DNA of 33,961 nt from an uncultured Clostridia bacterium (GCA_944380415.1 CALWHN010000010.1:1-33961), one strand, 5' to 3'. Counted from the first letter of the stretch, positions 15,671-24,555 are shown. The notes: generated by a model from the sequence alone, not told the origin. Numbers and translations: made by a program.

Positions 15671-16748
15671 AAGTTATTCCTCTTGAGAGGGACATAAGTT
15701 TAAACTTAACTTGGTCTGGCGAAAGGCTTGGCTCACTTTCTAAAATTAACGCGGCAAGGCCGGCAACCATTGGCGTTGCAACGCTTGTTCCGCTCATTGT
15801 TGTGTAAAGATTTTCCGCGCTGTTAGAGCAAGAAGTTATGTTAACGCTTGGGGCAACCAAATCTGGCTTAAATCGTCTAAACGCTGGGCCGCGCGAAGAA
15901 AAGGGCGCAATTTCAAACTGTTTTGGGCTAAAAGAGCCGGCCTTTCTGTTGTCCTTAAGCCCGCCAACAGTTATTATTCTTGGGCTAATTCCAGGGCTTT
16001 TAATTGTTTCAAACTCTGGCCCGCTGTTTCCCGCGGCGGCAACCATTGTTATTCCCCTGTTCCAAAGAACTTCTGCGCCTTTCATAATTGGGTCGCTTGC
16101 GCCAAGCGGCTCACTTCCAAAACTCATGCAAACAACTTTTATGTTATATTTTTTTTGATTATCGTAAATCCATTGCATTGCCTCCAAAATTCTAACAGCG
16201 TTTGCTTCGCCCTTTTCGTTTAGGGCTTTGATTGAAATTATATTGGACTGGGGCGCAATTCCCATAAATTTTTTCCCGCTTGCCGCCCCGTTTCCGCTTC
16301 CAACCCCGCTAACGAAAGTTCCATGGCCGTTGTCATCATAGAAATTTTTCCTTCCCGAAACAAGGTCAACAAAGGCGCAAATTCTTGGCTTTCCAAGAAG
16401 AAAGTCAACGTGGGGCGCAATTCCCGTGTCGATGTATGCAATTGTTACATCTCTTCCAAATCTTTCTCCCGCGCCCAAAATTTTTCTTGCAACATCCATA
16501 AGCGCCATAACGTTTGACTGCTTTGTTATTGTTTTAACCCAAGTTTTTTTTGTTGATTCCAAAAGCTTTTCGGTTTTTATTTTTAGCCCAACTGCGCCAA
16601 TAAAGGGAAGGGAGCAAACAAGCTCTCTTTCGGAAAAAAACTGTTTTGCCTTTTCAATGTTTGAAACATAGGCAATACACTCAATTTCTCTGTTAGAACA
16701 CGTTGAAACAACTTCCAATAAACTTTTGTCCAGTTTGTTATTTTTCAT
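15627..16748 (-). CDS. Subtilisin-family serine protease, probably intracellular
   Basis: A 373-aa S8 peptidase with the full triad: Asp107 (AYIDTGIAPH), His142 (NGHGTFVSG) and Ser322 (SGTSVATPMVAG), plus the oxyanion Asn241 (AAGNSGP). There is no signal peptide; residues 1-80 are an N-terminal extension without hydrophobic character. This fits AprX-like intracellular subtilases, which degrade cytoplasmic proteins. It lies 13 nt after the 93-aa gene and has only a weak ribosome-binding site, so it is probably translationally coupled. The last 44 nt overlap rsmD on the other strand. The target is unknown. Confidence 0.9.
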   Translation of the reverse strand: MKNNKLDKSLLEVVSTCSNREIECIAYVSNIEKAKQFFSERELVCSLPFIGAVGLKIKTEKLLESTKKTWVKTITKQSNVMALMDVARKILGAGERFGRDVTIAYIDTGIAPHVDFLLGKPRICAFVDLVSGRKNFYDDNGHGTFVSGVGSGNGAASGKKFMGIAPQSNIISIKALNEKGEANAVRILEAMQWIYDNQKKYNIKVVCMSFGSEPLGASDPIMKGAEVLWNRGITMVAAAGNSGPEFETIKSPGISPRIITVGGLKDNRKAGSFSPKQFEIAPFSSRGPAFRRFKPDLVAPSVNITSCSNSAENLYTTMSGTSVATPMVAGLAALILESEPSLSPDQVKFKLMSLSRGITFNRNLEGVGYPLLS

Positions 16749-16761
16749 ATGTAACCCGCTT

Positions 16762-17043
16762 TTATCTAATTTGATCTAGGAGTTTATCCAAATTTTTAAT
16801 TTGCTCGTCGGAGAGCATTGGCCTAATCGCCTCAATTTTTTCCGCAAGCTCGGAAAAGTTGAACGTTCCGTTTCTCTTTTGTTTTCCAACCTGGCTAAAA
16901 AGCTCGCCCATAAGTTCGCCCTCAGAAAGTTTTGAATATTTGTCAAACGTCTTTTTTAAATCTTCTTGGGAAGTTTGAGCCCCTGCCTCAACTTTTGGGC
17001 CTTCCCTCTTTTCGCCAGCAAATTCAAACAAACTCTTTCCCAC
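16762..17043 (-). CDS. Small charged protein co-transcribed with the subtilase
   Basis: 93 aa from a GTG start at 17043, chosen because GGAGG (17050-17054) lies 6 nt upstream. The ATG at 17091 would have no ribosome-binding site and would place the promoter -10 (TATAAT, 17077-17082) inside the gene. Mostly helical and charged (TSQEDLKKTFDKYSKLSEGE), ending in LSDEQIKNLDKLLDQIR. No Cys, no membrane segment. No family recognised. Its position directly before the protease suggests a partner, adaptor or substrate, which is inference only. Confidence 0.6.
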   Translation of the reverse strand: MGKSLFEFAGEKREGPKVEAGAQTSQEDLKKTFDKYSKLSEGELMGELFSQVGKQKRNGTFNFSELAEKIEAIRPMLSDEQIKNLDKLLDQIR

Positions 17044-17078
17044 CCTAAGCCTCCAAAAACTTTTTTTAACTAAATTAT

Positions 17079-17094
17079 TATATGAATTCATATA
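17079..17094. promoter_or_regulatory. Perfect 16-bp palindrome in the divergent promoter region
   Basis: TATATGAATTCATATA. It lies between the divergent 93-aa/subtilase operon and the Gln/Asn-rich protein gene and overlaps the minus-strand -10. Candidate operator, though AT-rich palindromes also arise by chance. Confidence 0.35.
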
Positions 17095-17120
17095 TATATA
17101 TTGTTATAAGGAAAATACAT

Positions 17121-17549
17121 ATGGATTTTAAAAATCTTTTGTCAAGCCTTGGCGCTTTGTCAAATCTTGTTTCAAACCAAAACAATCCTCAACCTGGCCA
17201 GAATTTTTCTGGCGTCCAAAACGCCCCGCCTTCTTCCGAGCAAAACCCCTCTGTTCGTTATTTCCCAGAGGACATAACAAGCGGGCCTGCGCAAACGGCT
17301 CAAACCCAAAACTTTCAAAGTTTCGGCGGGCAAAATCAAAATGTTCAAAACCAAAATTTCCAAGGTCAAAACCTCCTTTCAAACCTCTCCTCAATCCTCC
17401 CCCTTCTTGGCCTAATTTTTGGAAAGAACTCAAATCTTTCCAGTTTGATTTCAGGCAATTCAAACCTTGGCCAAATTCTTTCTCTTTTCTCAAAGCAAGA
17501 GGAGAAAAAAAGCCTTCCATCAATTGATAGTTATAAAAAAATTGAATAA
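17121..17549 (+). CDS. Gln/Asn-rich low-complexity protein
   Basis: 142 aa from ATG 17121 (AAGGA 8 nt upstream); a start at 17082 would lie in promoter DNA. Residues 18-85 are rich in Gln, Asn, Pro and Ser (QNQNVQNQNFQGQN); residues about 85-130 are Leu/Ser-rich amphipathic or hydrophobic (LLSNLSSILPLLGLIFGKN). No Cys. No family recognised. Such composition is seen in scaffold-like or aggregation-prone proteins and in some spore proteins, but nothing here decides. It precedes murG by 46 nt in the same direction. Confidence 0.6.
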   Translation: MDFKNLLSSLGALSNLVSNQNNPQPGQNFSGVQNAPPSSEQNPSVRYFPEDITSGPAQTAQTQNFQSFGGQNQNVQNQNFQGQNLLSNLSSILPLLGLIFGKNSNLSSLISGNSNLGQILSLFSKQEEKKSLPSIDSYKKIE

Positions 17550-17595
17550 TTTATAAAATAACAATTTTTGCACAAGATAGAAGGAAGAGGGATTA

Positions 17596-18648
17596 ATGAA
17601 ACAAAGCAAAACAATTGTTCTAACTGGCGGAGGAACGGCCGGCCACATAACACCAAACCTTGCGCTATGCAGCGAGCTTGAAAAACATTTTCAAAAAATT
17701 GTCTATGTTGGAAGCGGCGGAATGGAAAAACAGCTTGCAAAAGATTTTGGCCTTGAATTTAAAGAAATTCCCGCGGTTAAACTTGTTAGAAGCCTTTCTT
17801 TAAAAAACTTAAAAATTCCATTTTTGCTTTTAAAATCAATTAAGGCTGCAAAAATAGTTTTAAAGGAGATAAGTCCAAATGTCGTCTTCTCAAAGGGCGG
17901 CTATGTTTCAATTCCAGTTGCAATTGCGGCAAAGCGGCTTAACATTCCCGTTATAACCCACGAGTCCGACCTTTCGCTTGGCCTTGCAAACAAAATAATT
18001 TCCCACTACAGCGTTTTAACCTTAACCGCCTTTAGCAAAACCGCCGAAAACAAAAAAAATTTTCTCTATGTTGGAAGCCCAGTTAGGCAGCAAATTTTTA
18101 ACGGAAAAAAGAAAAATCTTCCGTTTAAACTAAACCCAAACAAAAAAACGGTTCTCTTCTTTGGCGGAAGCCTTGGCGCAAAGGCAATTAACCAATTTGT
18201 CTATGACAACGTTGAAATATTATCTAGGAAATACAATGTTCTCCATCTAACCGGAAAGGGAAAGGCAAAACAAATTTCCGCGCCAGATTATCATCAACAA
18301 GAGTTTTCAAACGAAATTGAAAATTATTTTGATGCAGCAAACTTTGTTGTTTGCCGCGCTGGCGCCAACAGCATTTTTGAACTTTTGGCAATCAAAAAGC
18401 CAATGCTTTTAATTCCTCTTTCAAAAGCAGAAAGCCGGGGCGACCAAATTGACAACGCAAATTATTTTAAAGAAAAAGGAATGTGCGAGGTTTTGTTGCA
18501 AGAAAATTTAAATTGCGAAAATTTATTTGAAAAATTAAAAATATTGAAAAAAGACGAAGAAAAAATTAAAAATAAAATTATTTCAGAAAATTTGTCAAAC
18601 CCAAATAAAAGAATTGTTGAAATTATTGTTAAAAATTCAAAAAATTAG
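17596..18648 (+). CDS. murG: Lipid II synthase (UDP-GlcNAc transferase) MurG
   Basis: A 350-aa peripheral membrane glycosyltransferase that adds GlcNAc to lipid I, giving lipid II. GGGTAGHITP (11-20), HESDLSLGLANK, FFGGSLGAKAINQ, the donor-binding CRAGANSIFELLAIKKPMLLIP and RGDQIDNA are all seen. AAGGAAGAGG precedes the ATG. Unusually it is on the strand opposite the other mur genes and converges on ftsW (20 nt between stops). The last ~40 codons are strongly A-rich. Confidence 0.96.
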   Translation: MKQSKTIVLTGGGTAGHITPNLALCSELEKHFQKIVYVGSGGMEKQLAKDFGLEFKEIPAVKLVRSLSLKNLKIPFLLLKSIKAAKIVLKEISPNVVFSKGGYVSIPVAIAAKRLNIPVITHESDLSLGLANKIISHYSVLTLTAFSKTAENKKNFLYVGSPVRQQIFNGKKKNLPFKLNPNKKTVLFFGGSLGAKAINQFVYDNVEILSRKYNVLHLTGKGKAKQISAPDYHQQEFSNEIENYFDAANFVVCRAGANSIFELLAIKKPMLLIPLSKAESRGDQIDNANYFKEKGMCEVLLQENLNCENLFEKLKILKKDEEKIKNKIISENLSNPNKRIVEIIVKNSKN

Positions 18649-18668
18649 TTAAAATTATTGTTTTTTTA

Positions 18669-19856
18669 TTAAAATTGTTTATTTCTTGAATTTTTATTGA
18701 CGTTTAAACAAACTCCAATTGCGCTCATAAAAACAATTATGGACGTGCTTCCTGCGCTTATAAACGGAAGCGGAAGACCTGTTGGCGGAATCATTCCCGT
18801 TACAACACAAAGGTTGATTATAACTTGAATTGCAATAACGCTTGCAATTCCAAGCGCCAAAAGCGCGCCAAACCTGTCGCGGCTGTTTTTTGCAACCTTA
18901 ACCAAAAGGAAAATTAAAACTGCAAAAACCAAAATTAGAACAGTTGCCCCAAAGAATCCAAGCTCTTCTCCAATTATTGAAAAAATAAAATCGCTTTCTG
19001 AAAATGGAAGAAACATATATTTCTGTCTTGAATTAAAAAGCCCAACTCCAAAGAGGTTTCCGCTTCCAAGAGAATAAAGCGACTGGATAAGCTGAAAGCC
19101 CTCGCCCTGAGGATTTGCCCACGGGTTTAAAAAGGCCATGAATCTTTGAATTCGATAGGGCTCAATTAAAATCAAAACGGGAACAGCGGCCGCCGCGGGA
19201 ACGCCAAGAATCATGAAATGTTTCATTCTTGCCCCGCCAACAAAGAGCATAAAGAGCATGATTAGCCCCATGCACATTGTAATGCTCATGTTCGGCTCTA
19301 AAATAATCAAAATGCAAAAGAGCGTTCCAACCGCCAAAACCGGAAGAAGTGTTTTAAACTTTCCAACTTTTTCATAGTTTTCGGAAAGATAGGCCGCGGC
19401 AAACAAGACAAAGGCAAATTTTGCAAATTCGCTCGGCTGAATTGTGAAAAACCCAAGGTTAATCCACCTTCTTGCGCCATAATTTTCAACGCCAACAACA
19501 GGAATGAAAACAAGGGCAAGCAATATTACTGAAATTATAACTCCCGCCCATTTAAATTTTTTAAGCTTTTGATAGTTTATTTTTGAAAAGACAAACATTG
19601 CAACTGCGCCAAGCGCTACGCCAACAATTTGCTTTGTCAAATAGAAATATGGGTTGCCGTAGCGATATTGAGCAACATAGCTGCTTGCGCTGTAAACCAT
19701 AATGCAGCCAAAAATTCCAAGCCCTAAAACAATTAAAAAAATTGCTAAATTAATTTTGTTGAAATTTTTTTCGCGAACAAATAAATTTTCTTTAAAATTA
19801 ATATTTTTTTTAAAATTTAACAGTAAATTTTTTGATTTTATGGAGTTTTTTTTCAT
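18669..19856 (-). CDS. ftsW: SEDS-family lipid II polymerase FtsW
   Basis: A 395-aa polytopic protein with about ten membrane spans after a basic 35-residue N-terminus. Motifs include YSASSY after the first span, RRWINLGFFTIQPSEFAK, the PFSESDFIFSIIGEELG loop and GLPLPFISAGSTS. The family polymerises glycan strands at the division septum with a class B PBP. Position at the end of murE-mraY-murD supports FtsW over RodA. Its ATG overlaps the murD stop by 4 nt. Confidence 0.93.
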   Translation of the reverse strand: MKKNSIKSKNLLLNFKKNINFKENLFVREKNFNKINLAIFLIVLGLGIFGCIMVYSASSYVAQYRYGNPYFYLTKQIVGVALGAVAMFVFSKINYQKLKKFKWAGVIISVILLALVFIPVVGVENYGARRWINLGFFTIQPSEFAKFAFVLFAAAYLSENYEKVGKFKTLLPVLAVGTLFCILIILEPNMSITMCMGLIMLFMLFVGGARMKHFMILGVPAAAAVPVLILIEPYRIQRFMAFLNPWANPQGEGFQLIQSLYSLGSGNLFGVGLFNSRQKYMFLPFSESDFIFSIIGEELGFFGATVLILVFAVLIFLLVKVAKNSRDRFGALLALGIASVIAIQVIINLCVVTGMIPPTGLPLPFISAGSTSIIVFMSAIGVCLNVNKNSRNKQF

Positions 19857-21184
19857 TTTAATTCCTCCATAACCAATTTTTTAAAATAATTTCCGCGATG
19901 CTCAAAATTTTTAAATTCATCAAAACTTGCGCATGCAGGAGAAAGAAGAAGATTTATTTCGCCGTCAAATTCCCTGCAAAATTTAATTCCAAGCGCTGTT
20001 GCCTCTTTTAAATTTTTTGCAAGAGAAAACTCTTCAAAGCCAGCTTCCTTTGCTGCGCAAACCATCTTCTCAGTTGTGGCCCCATAGATTATTGCACGCT
20101 TAACGGCGCCCTTTAAAGGCGAAAAAAGCCTTTTAAAGTCCTCTCCCTTGTCGCTTCCGCCAAGAAGAACAGCGATGTTTCCGCCCGTTGCGTTTATGTC
20201 TGAAAGTGCGCTTGCAATGTTTGTTGCCTTGCTGTCGTTAATGCAAGTTATCTTCCCCCTTTTTAAAACAATTTCAAGCCGGTTTGGAAGCGGAAGGAAA
20301 CTTGAAACCTTGGATGAAATTTTTTCGCCGCTGAGCCCACACAGGCTTGTAATTGTTATTGCGGCAAGGACGTTTTCAAGGTTTTTTTCTCCAACAAGTT
20401 TGATTTGAGATTTGTTCATTATATAAACATTGTAAAAATCCTCTTTAAAATAAATCTCCTCGCCGGAAAGATAGGCGCCTTTAAAATTTGGATTTGAAAG
20501 CTGATCAAATTTGGAAAAATAATATTTCTTTGCCACACACTTTTCTGAAAGAGCAAGAACCTCTTCTTCGTCATAGTTTAAAACACAATAGTCCTTTTCC
20601 GTTTGATTTTGAAAAATCTTTGCCTTGGAATTGCGATAGTTTTGATATGTTTTGTGCCTTGTCAAATGGTCGGGCGCAAGGTTTAAAATTGCAGAAATCT
20701 TTGGCCTAAACTGCTTGCAAGTTTCAAGCTGATAGGAACTGACCTCACAAACAATTATGCTTCTCGAATCTGTTTTCCCCGCGAGAGATGTAAGCGGAAT
20801 TCCAATGTTTCCCGCAAGAAAGGTGTTTTGCCCTTCTAAAATTTTGTAAACAAGCGAAACTGTTGTTGTCTTTCCGTTTGTTCCTGTAATTGCAATGTAA
20901 TTTCCGTTAACATTTAAATATCCAAGTTCAAGTTCGCCCAAAATTGGAACACCCGCCCTTTTAAGCTGGCAAACAAGTTCGCAGTCCAAGCTGATTCCCG
21001 GGCTTAAAACTGCAATTGAAAGCTTTTCAAAATTGATTTTTTTGTTCTTTTCGCCGTCAACAAAAGTTTGAGCTTTTGCACCACAAGACGAAAGAAAGGC
21101 CTTTGCCGCAAGCCCACTCTTGCCAAGGCCATAAACTAAAATTCGTTTTCCCTTATATGGATTATTTTTTGCAAAAAATCTCAA
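19853..21184 (-). CDS. murD: UDP-MurNAc-L-alanine:D-glutamate ligase
   Basis: A 443-aa cytoplasmic Mur ligase adding D-Glu to the stem peptide with ATP. N-terminal VYGLGKSGLAA, ATP loop TGTNGKTTT, LNLAPDHLTRH, the NDSKATN segment and the C-terminal LLSPACASFDEFKNFEHRG signature. Overlaps mraY upstream and ftsW downstream by 4 nt each, so it is translated by coupling. Confidence 0.96.
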   Translation of the reverse strand: MRFFAKNNPYKGKRILVYGLGKSGLAAKAFLSSCGAKAQTFVDGEKNKKINFEKLSIAVLSPGISLDCELVCQLKRAGVPILGELELGYLNVNGNYIAITGTNGKTTTVSLVYKILEGQNTFLAGNIGIPLTSLAGKTDSRSIIVCEVSSYQLETCKQFRPKISAILNLAPDHLTRHKTYQNYRNSKAKIFQNQTEKDYCVLNYDEEEVLALSEKCVAKKYYFSKFDQLSNPNFKGAYLSGEEIYFKEDFYNVYIMNKSQIKLVGEKNLENVLAAITITSLCGLSGEKISSKVSSFLPLPNRLEIVLKRGKITCINDSKATNIASALSDINATGGNIAVLLGGSDKGEDFKRLFSPLKGAVKRAIIYGATTEKMVCAAKEAGFEEFSLAKNLKEATALGIKFCREFDGEINLLLSPACASFDEFKNFEHRGNYFKKLVMEELK

Positions 21185-22179
21185 AATCCACCCGCATATA
21201 GAGTTATTGCAATTACCAATGCGCTCATGGTAACTGTTATAACTATATATACGAATGTAATTCTGTTTTCATGCACGCCCTTTTTCTCAAAATGGTGGTG
21301 AATTGGCGCCATAAGAAAGACTCTTTTTTTGGTTCGTTTAAAGTGGAAAACTTGAATACAAACAGAAAGTGCGGAGGCAACAAACATAATTCCAATTAAA
21401 GGAATTAAAAGAGTTGTTCTTGAAAAGACGGCAACGGAGGTTAAAAGGCCGCCAAGCGCAAGCGAACCGGTGTCTCCCATAAAAATTTTTGCCGGAAAAG
21501 CGTTAAAGCAAAGAAAGCCCAAAACAGCCCCAAGAGCGCAAAAACACAAAATTAAAAGGTTTTCAAATTCCCCGCTAATTGCTGGCGTCATTGCCGTTTG
21601 CTGATAGATGAGAAGAACTCCAATAAACCCAATTAAATATGCGCAAGAAACGCCGCCGGCAAGGCCGTCCAGGCCGTCCGTTAAATTAACACTGTTGACA
21701 ACTGCCAAATAAACAAAGATTATAAACGGAATGATAGCCCACCCAAGGTCAATTGTTAAATCTGTAAAGGGAACAAAAATTTTGCTTGAAACAAGGTTTG
21801 AATAATAGCAATAGAATGCAACAATTGTTGCAATTCCAAACTGGCCAATTATCTTTTGATATGGCCTAAGGCCAAGGTTTTGTTTAAATTTAATTTTGAT
21901 AAAATCGTCCAAAAAGCCCAAAACACCATAGGAAAGCATTACTGCAAGTGAAATCGTTGCAAGTTGGAAGTTTTTTGTAAAGAAACAAAAGGCAAAGCAA
22001 AGGGTTAAAATGAAGATGAGGCCGCCCATTGTTGGAGTTCCCTCCTTTCCCTTGTGGGCCTCAACATAGTGGAGAATTGTTTGAGAGGCCTTAAACCTTT
22101 TTGAGGCCTTGATGATAAATGGCGAAACGGCAACCGAAATCGCCAAACAAACAACGAAACAAAGAAGATAATATCTCAA
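21181..22179 (-). CDS. mraY: Phospho-MurNAc-pentapeptide transferase
   Basis: A 332-aa polytopic enzyme that moves phospho-MurNAc-pentapeptide to undecaprenyl phosphate, making lipid I. GTPTMGG (52-58), FLDDFIK, NLTDGLDGLAGG, MGDTGSLALGG and APIHHHFEKKG are the family motifs with the catalytic Asp residues. Length is slightly short of the typical 320-360 midpoint but complete. 4-nt overlaps on both sides. Confidence 0.96.
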   Translation of the reverse strand: MRYYLLCFVVCLAISVAVSPFIIKASKRFKASQTILHYVEAHKGKEGTPTMGGLIFILTLCFAFCFFTKNFQLATISLAVMLSYGVLGFLDDFIKIKFKQNLGLRPYQKIIGQFGIATIVAFYCYYSNLVSSKIFVPFTDLTIDLGWAIIPFIIFVYLAVVNSVNLTDGLDGLAGGVSCAYLIGFIGVLLIYQQTAMTPAISGEFENLLILCFCALGAVLGFLCFNAFPAKIFMGDTGSLALGGLLTSVAVFSRTTLLIPLIGIMFVASALSVCIQVFHFKRTKKRVFLMAPIHHHFEKKGVHENRITFVYIVITVTMSALVIAITLYAGGF

Positions 22180-23642
22180 ATTTTTCCTCCATTAACAATT
22201 TTCGAAACCGCCATCTCTTCGTTTTTTAAATGAACAACATCCAAATCGGAATATGGCGCTTTAACGCCGTTTATATCCTGATATTCTTCTGCCCCCTTGC
22301 CCAAAATTGCAACAACGTCACCATCTTTAGAGAGATCTAGCGCGTGGCAAACGGCAATTTCTCTGTTTACAATTCTAGTGTGCCCATTTTTTTTCATTCC
22401 ATGTTCAATATCGTCCAAAATTAATTCTGGATTTTCATATCTTGGATTGTCGCTTGTTAAAATAACAAAGTCGCTAAACTTTTCCGCAGCTCTTCCCATA
22501 AGTGGACGTTTTTTCTTGTCTCTGTTCCCGCCGCAGCCAAAGACTGTAATTATCCTTCTGAAAGGCATTTGTTTTAAAGTTGACAAAACTTTAACAATTC
22601 CGTCCGGCGTGTGAGCAAAATCAACAATTGCAGTTGCTCCGTTGCACAGCAAAAAGCTGTTTAACCTCCCCGGAACGGATTTAAGCGCCGCAAGGCCGCG
22701 AGAAACTTCTTCTGCCGAAATTCCAATTGCCGCCGCCGCGGACGACGCAGCAAGCGCGTTATAGATGTTATACTCTCCCAAAAGATTTATTTGGACTTTA
22801 AAGACATCGTCTAACAAATTCACAACAAACGAGGTTTTATTTGGCTTTTTAACAATGTCAACGGCAAAAACGTCGCACGGCGCCTTTAAGCCATATGTGA
22901 TTATTGGAATTTGAAGGCTTGAACTAAGCTGGTAGCCTACTGGGTCGTCAACATTTAAAACGGCCACCTTAACCTTTGAAAAAAGCTTTAACTTTGCCTG
23001 TTTATAGTTTTCCATTGTTTGAAAGTAATCCAAATGGTCCTGGGTAAAATTTGTAAATATTCCAATTTCAAATGTAATTGGATCCAACTTGTCCAAATAA
23101 AGCGCGTGGGCGCTAGCTTCCATAACGACATATTTCACACCACAATTTGCCATCTCTCTCAAAACTTTAAACAATGTTTCAGGGTCTGGCGTTGTCAAAT
23201 CTGTCTTTAAAAATTGCTCTCCAATATATGTTCCCTCTGTTCCAATAAGCCCAACCTTAAATCCCGCTTTTGAAATTATTGACGAGAGAAGGTAGGAAGT
23301 TGTTGTCTTTCCATTTGTTCCGGTAATTGCAATCATTTTAAGCTCGTTTTGAGGATTTGAATATAAATTTGCACAGATTTTTGAATAGGCCGCGCGCGAA
23401 TTTTTAACAACAATTTGTGGAACTGTAATTCCGTCCGTTTTCCTTTGGCAAACAATTGCCGCAGCCCCTCTTTCCTGGGCTTCTTTAACATAGTTGTGGC
23501 CGTCTGTGTTTTCTCCTACAAGGCAAATAAAAAGGCTTTTTGGAACAATCTTCCTGCTGTCATAGAAAATTCCCTCAATCTCCAAATCAAAGACCGCCTC
23601 TCCTTCAAAATCTATTTCAAAAAGCAAATCTCCAAGCTTCAT
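22176..23642 (-). CDS. murE: UDP-MurNAc-tripeptide synthetase, meso-DAP type
   Basis: A 488-aa Mur ligase adding the third stem residue. TGTNGKTTTSYLL for ATP, the TTPDPETLF segment, FTNFTQDHLDYF and the amino-acid specificity motif DNPR (in TSDNPRYENP). In characterised enzymes DNPR selects meso-diaminopimelate, whereas Lys-type enzymes have a different residue in place of the Arg. AAGGAGGGG lies before the ATG. First large gene of the murE-mraY-murD-ftsW operon; murF, usually next, is absent. A small ORF with a strong ribosome-binding site lies 29 nt upstream. Confidence 0.95.
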   Translation of the reverse strand: MKLGDLLFEIDFEGEAVFDLEIEGIFYDSRKIVPKSLFICLVGENTDGHNYVKEAQERGAAAIVCQRKTDGITVPQIVVKNSRAAYSKICANLYSNPQNELKMIAITGTNGKTTTSYLLSSIISKAGFKVGLIGTEGTYIGEQFLKTDLTTPDPETLFKVLREMANCGVKYVVMEASAHALYLDKLDPITFEIGIFTNFTQDHLDYFQTMENYKQAKLKLFSKVKVAVLNVDDPVGYQLSSSLQIPIITYGLKAPCDVFAVDIVKKPNKTSFVVNLLDDVFKVQINLLGEYNIYNALAASSAAAAIGISAEEVSRGLAALKSVPGRLNSFLLCNGATAIVDFAHTPDGIVKVLSTLKQMPFRRIITVFGCGGNRDKKKRPLMGRAAEKFSDFVILTSDNPRYENPELILDDIEHGMKKNGHTRIVNREIAVCHALDLSKDGDVVAILGKGAEEYQDINGVKAPYSDLDVVHLKNEEMAVSKIVNGGKI

Positions 23643-23671
23643 AAAAGCCCCTCCTTTGCCTAAATTCTACC

Positions 23672-23743
23672 TTAGCTTTTGCTCCAATTTTTGGCTTTTG
23701 CAAAAGTAGCAATAAAAACAAAAAAGTCGGCCAAATCTTCCAT
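23672..23743 (-). CDS. Small ORF upstream of murE (23 aa, or 34 aa from 23776)
   Basis: ATG at 23743 is preceded by AAGGAGG with 4-nt spacing, as good as any ribosome-binding site in the window. The peptide reads MEDLADFFVFIATFAKAKN and ends WSKS. An in-frame ATG at 23776 would add a very basic VFNPRQKRRK N-terminus. The core FFVFIATF is hydrophobic, so it may be a small membrane peptide. It ends 29 nt before murE. It could be a real small protein or a translated leader setting murE expression. Confidence 0.45.
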   Translation of the reverse strand: MEDLADFFVFIATFAKAKNWSKS

Positions 23744-23800
23744 TTTCCTCCTTTTTTGCCGCGGATTAAAAACCATCCTTAATCTATTGATATTTTAAGA

Positions 23801-23835
23801 TAAAAAAAATATAACCCGCTTTAGTGGGTTATATT
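23801..23835 (-). terminator. Terminator of recO
   Basis: AATATAACCC (23808-23817) and GGGTTATATT (23826-23835) form a 10-bp stem. The recO stop codon is in the loop, and an eight-base T run follows on the minus strand. The murE operon must therefore have its own promoter between 23672 and 23800, not resolved by eye. Confidence 0.88.
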
Positions 23836-24540
23836 TATCTTTCTGTCGAACTTATCCTCAAAATTCTTAGTCAAAATTGAAAGCGCTTCCTCAGCCGCCT
23901 GGGCTGGAAGTTTTAGCGAGGAAAGTTTGTCAAAATCTGTAATCTGGCAAAGGCGCATAACGCTGTGGACTTGCGGCGAAATTTCAACCGCGCCCGCCCC
24001 CTTGCAAGCAAGGCAAGTAACAACTCCGTCCGCGGGCGAAAAGAAGCGCTTTCCGCTAAAAGGCATTGAACACTTTCCACACCTATTTAGCGAAAGATCA
24101 TATCCAAGAGCCTCAAAAATTTTAATTAAAAATTTAATTAAAACAAGCTTTGGATCGGAACCTTTAAAGCCAATTGAATCAAGCGCCTTCAACGTTTCCA
24201 AAAACAAAATTTGGTTATTTTCGTTCTCGCGCCCAACAACTTTCAAAACTTCCAAAATATTGCAAGCGCCATAAAATTTTTCAAGGTCCTGGGAAAGGCA
24301 GAAGAAGGATTCAATTATATTTGCGCCTGTTACTGAGAAAAAATCCCCCTTGGAAACCAAATCAAACTGGGCAAAACAAAACAGCTCCTTTGCCGCCTTT
24401 AACTTTGCATTTGGCTTTTTAACTCCAGCAAGCTTTGCATAAACAATTCCCCTCTCAAGCGTGTAAATTGTTATAATTTTATCAGCTTCTTTAAAGTCTT
24501 TTGCGCCAATAACAATTCCGTTAACTCTAATTTCGCTCAT
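23821..24540 (-). CDS. recO: DNA repair protein RecO
   Basis: A 239-aa protein that helps load RecA on SSB-coated DNA in the RecFOR pathway. N-terminal OB-fold (GIVIGAKDFKEADKIITIYT, RGIVYAKLAGVKKPNAK) and a zinc-finger made by Cys154, Cys157, Cys176 and Cys179. Length fits. No Shine-Dalgarno; ATG 6 nt after TAAAAT. Single-gene unit between truA and murE. Confidence 0.93.
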   Translation of the reverse strand: MSEIRVNGIVIGAKDFKEADKIITIYTLERGIVYAKLAGVKKPNAKLKAAKELFCFAQFDLVSKGDFFSVTGANIIESFFCLSQDLEKFYGACNILEVLKVVGRENENNQILFLETLKALDSIGFKGSDPKLVLIKFLIKIFEALGYDLSLNRCGKCSMPFSGKRFFSPADGVVTCLACKGAGAVEISPQVHSVMRLCQITDFDKLSSLKLPAQAAEEALSILTKNFEDKFDRKINITH

Positions 24541-24546
24541 GGATAT

Positions 24547-24555
24547 ATTTTAGCA
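24547..24555 (-). promoter_or_regulatory. Extended -10 leaderless promoter of recO
   Basis: Minus strand TGC then TAAAAT (24547-24552), six bases (atatcc) and ATG at 24540. Confidence 0.65.
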
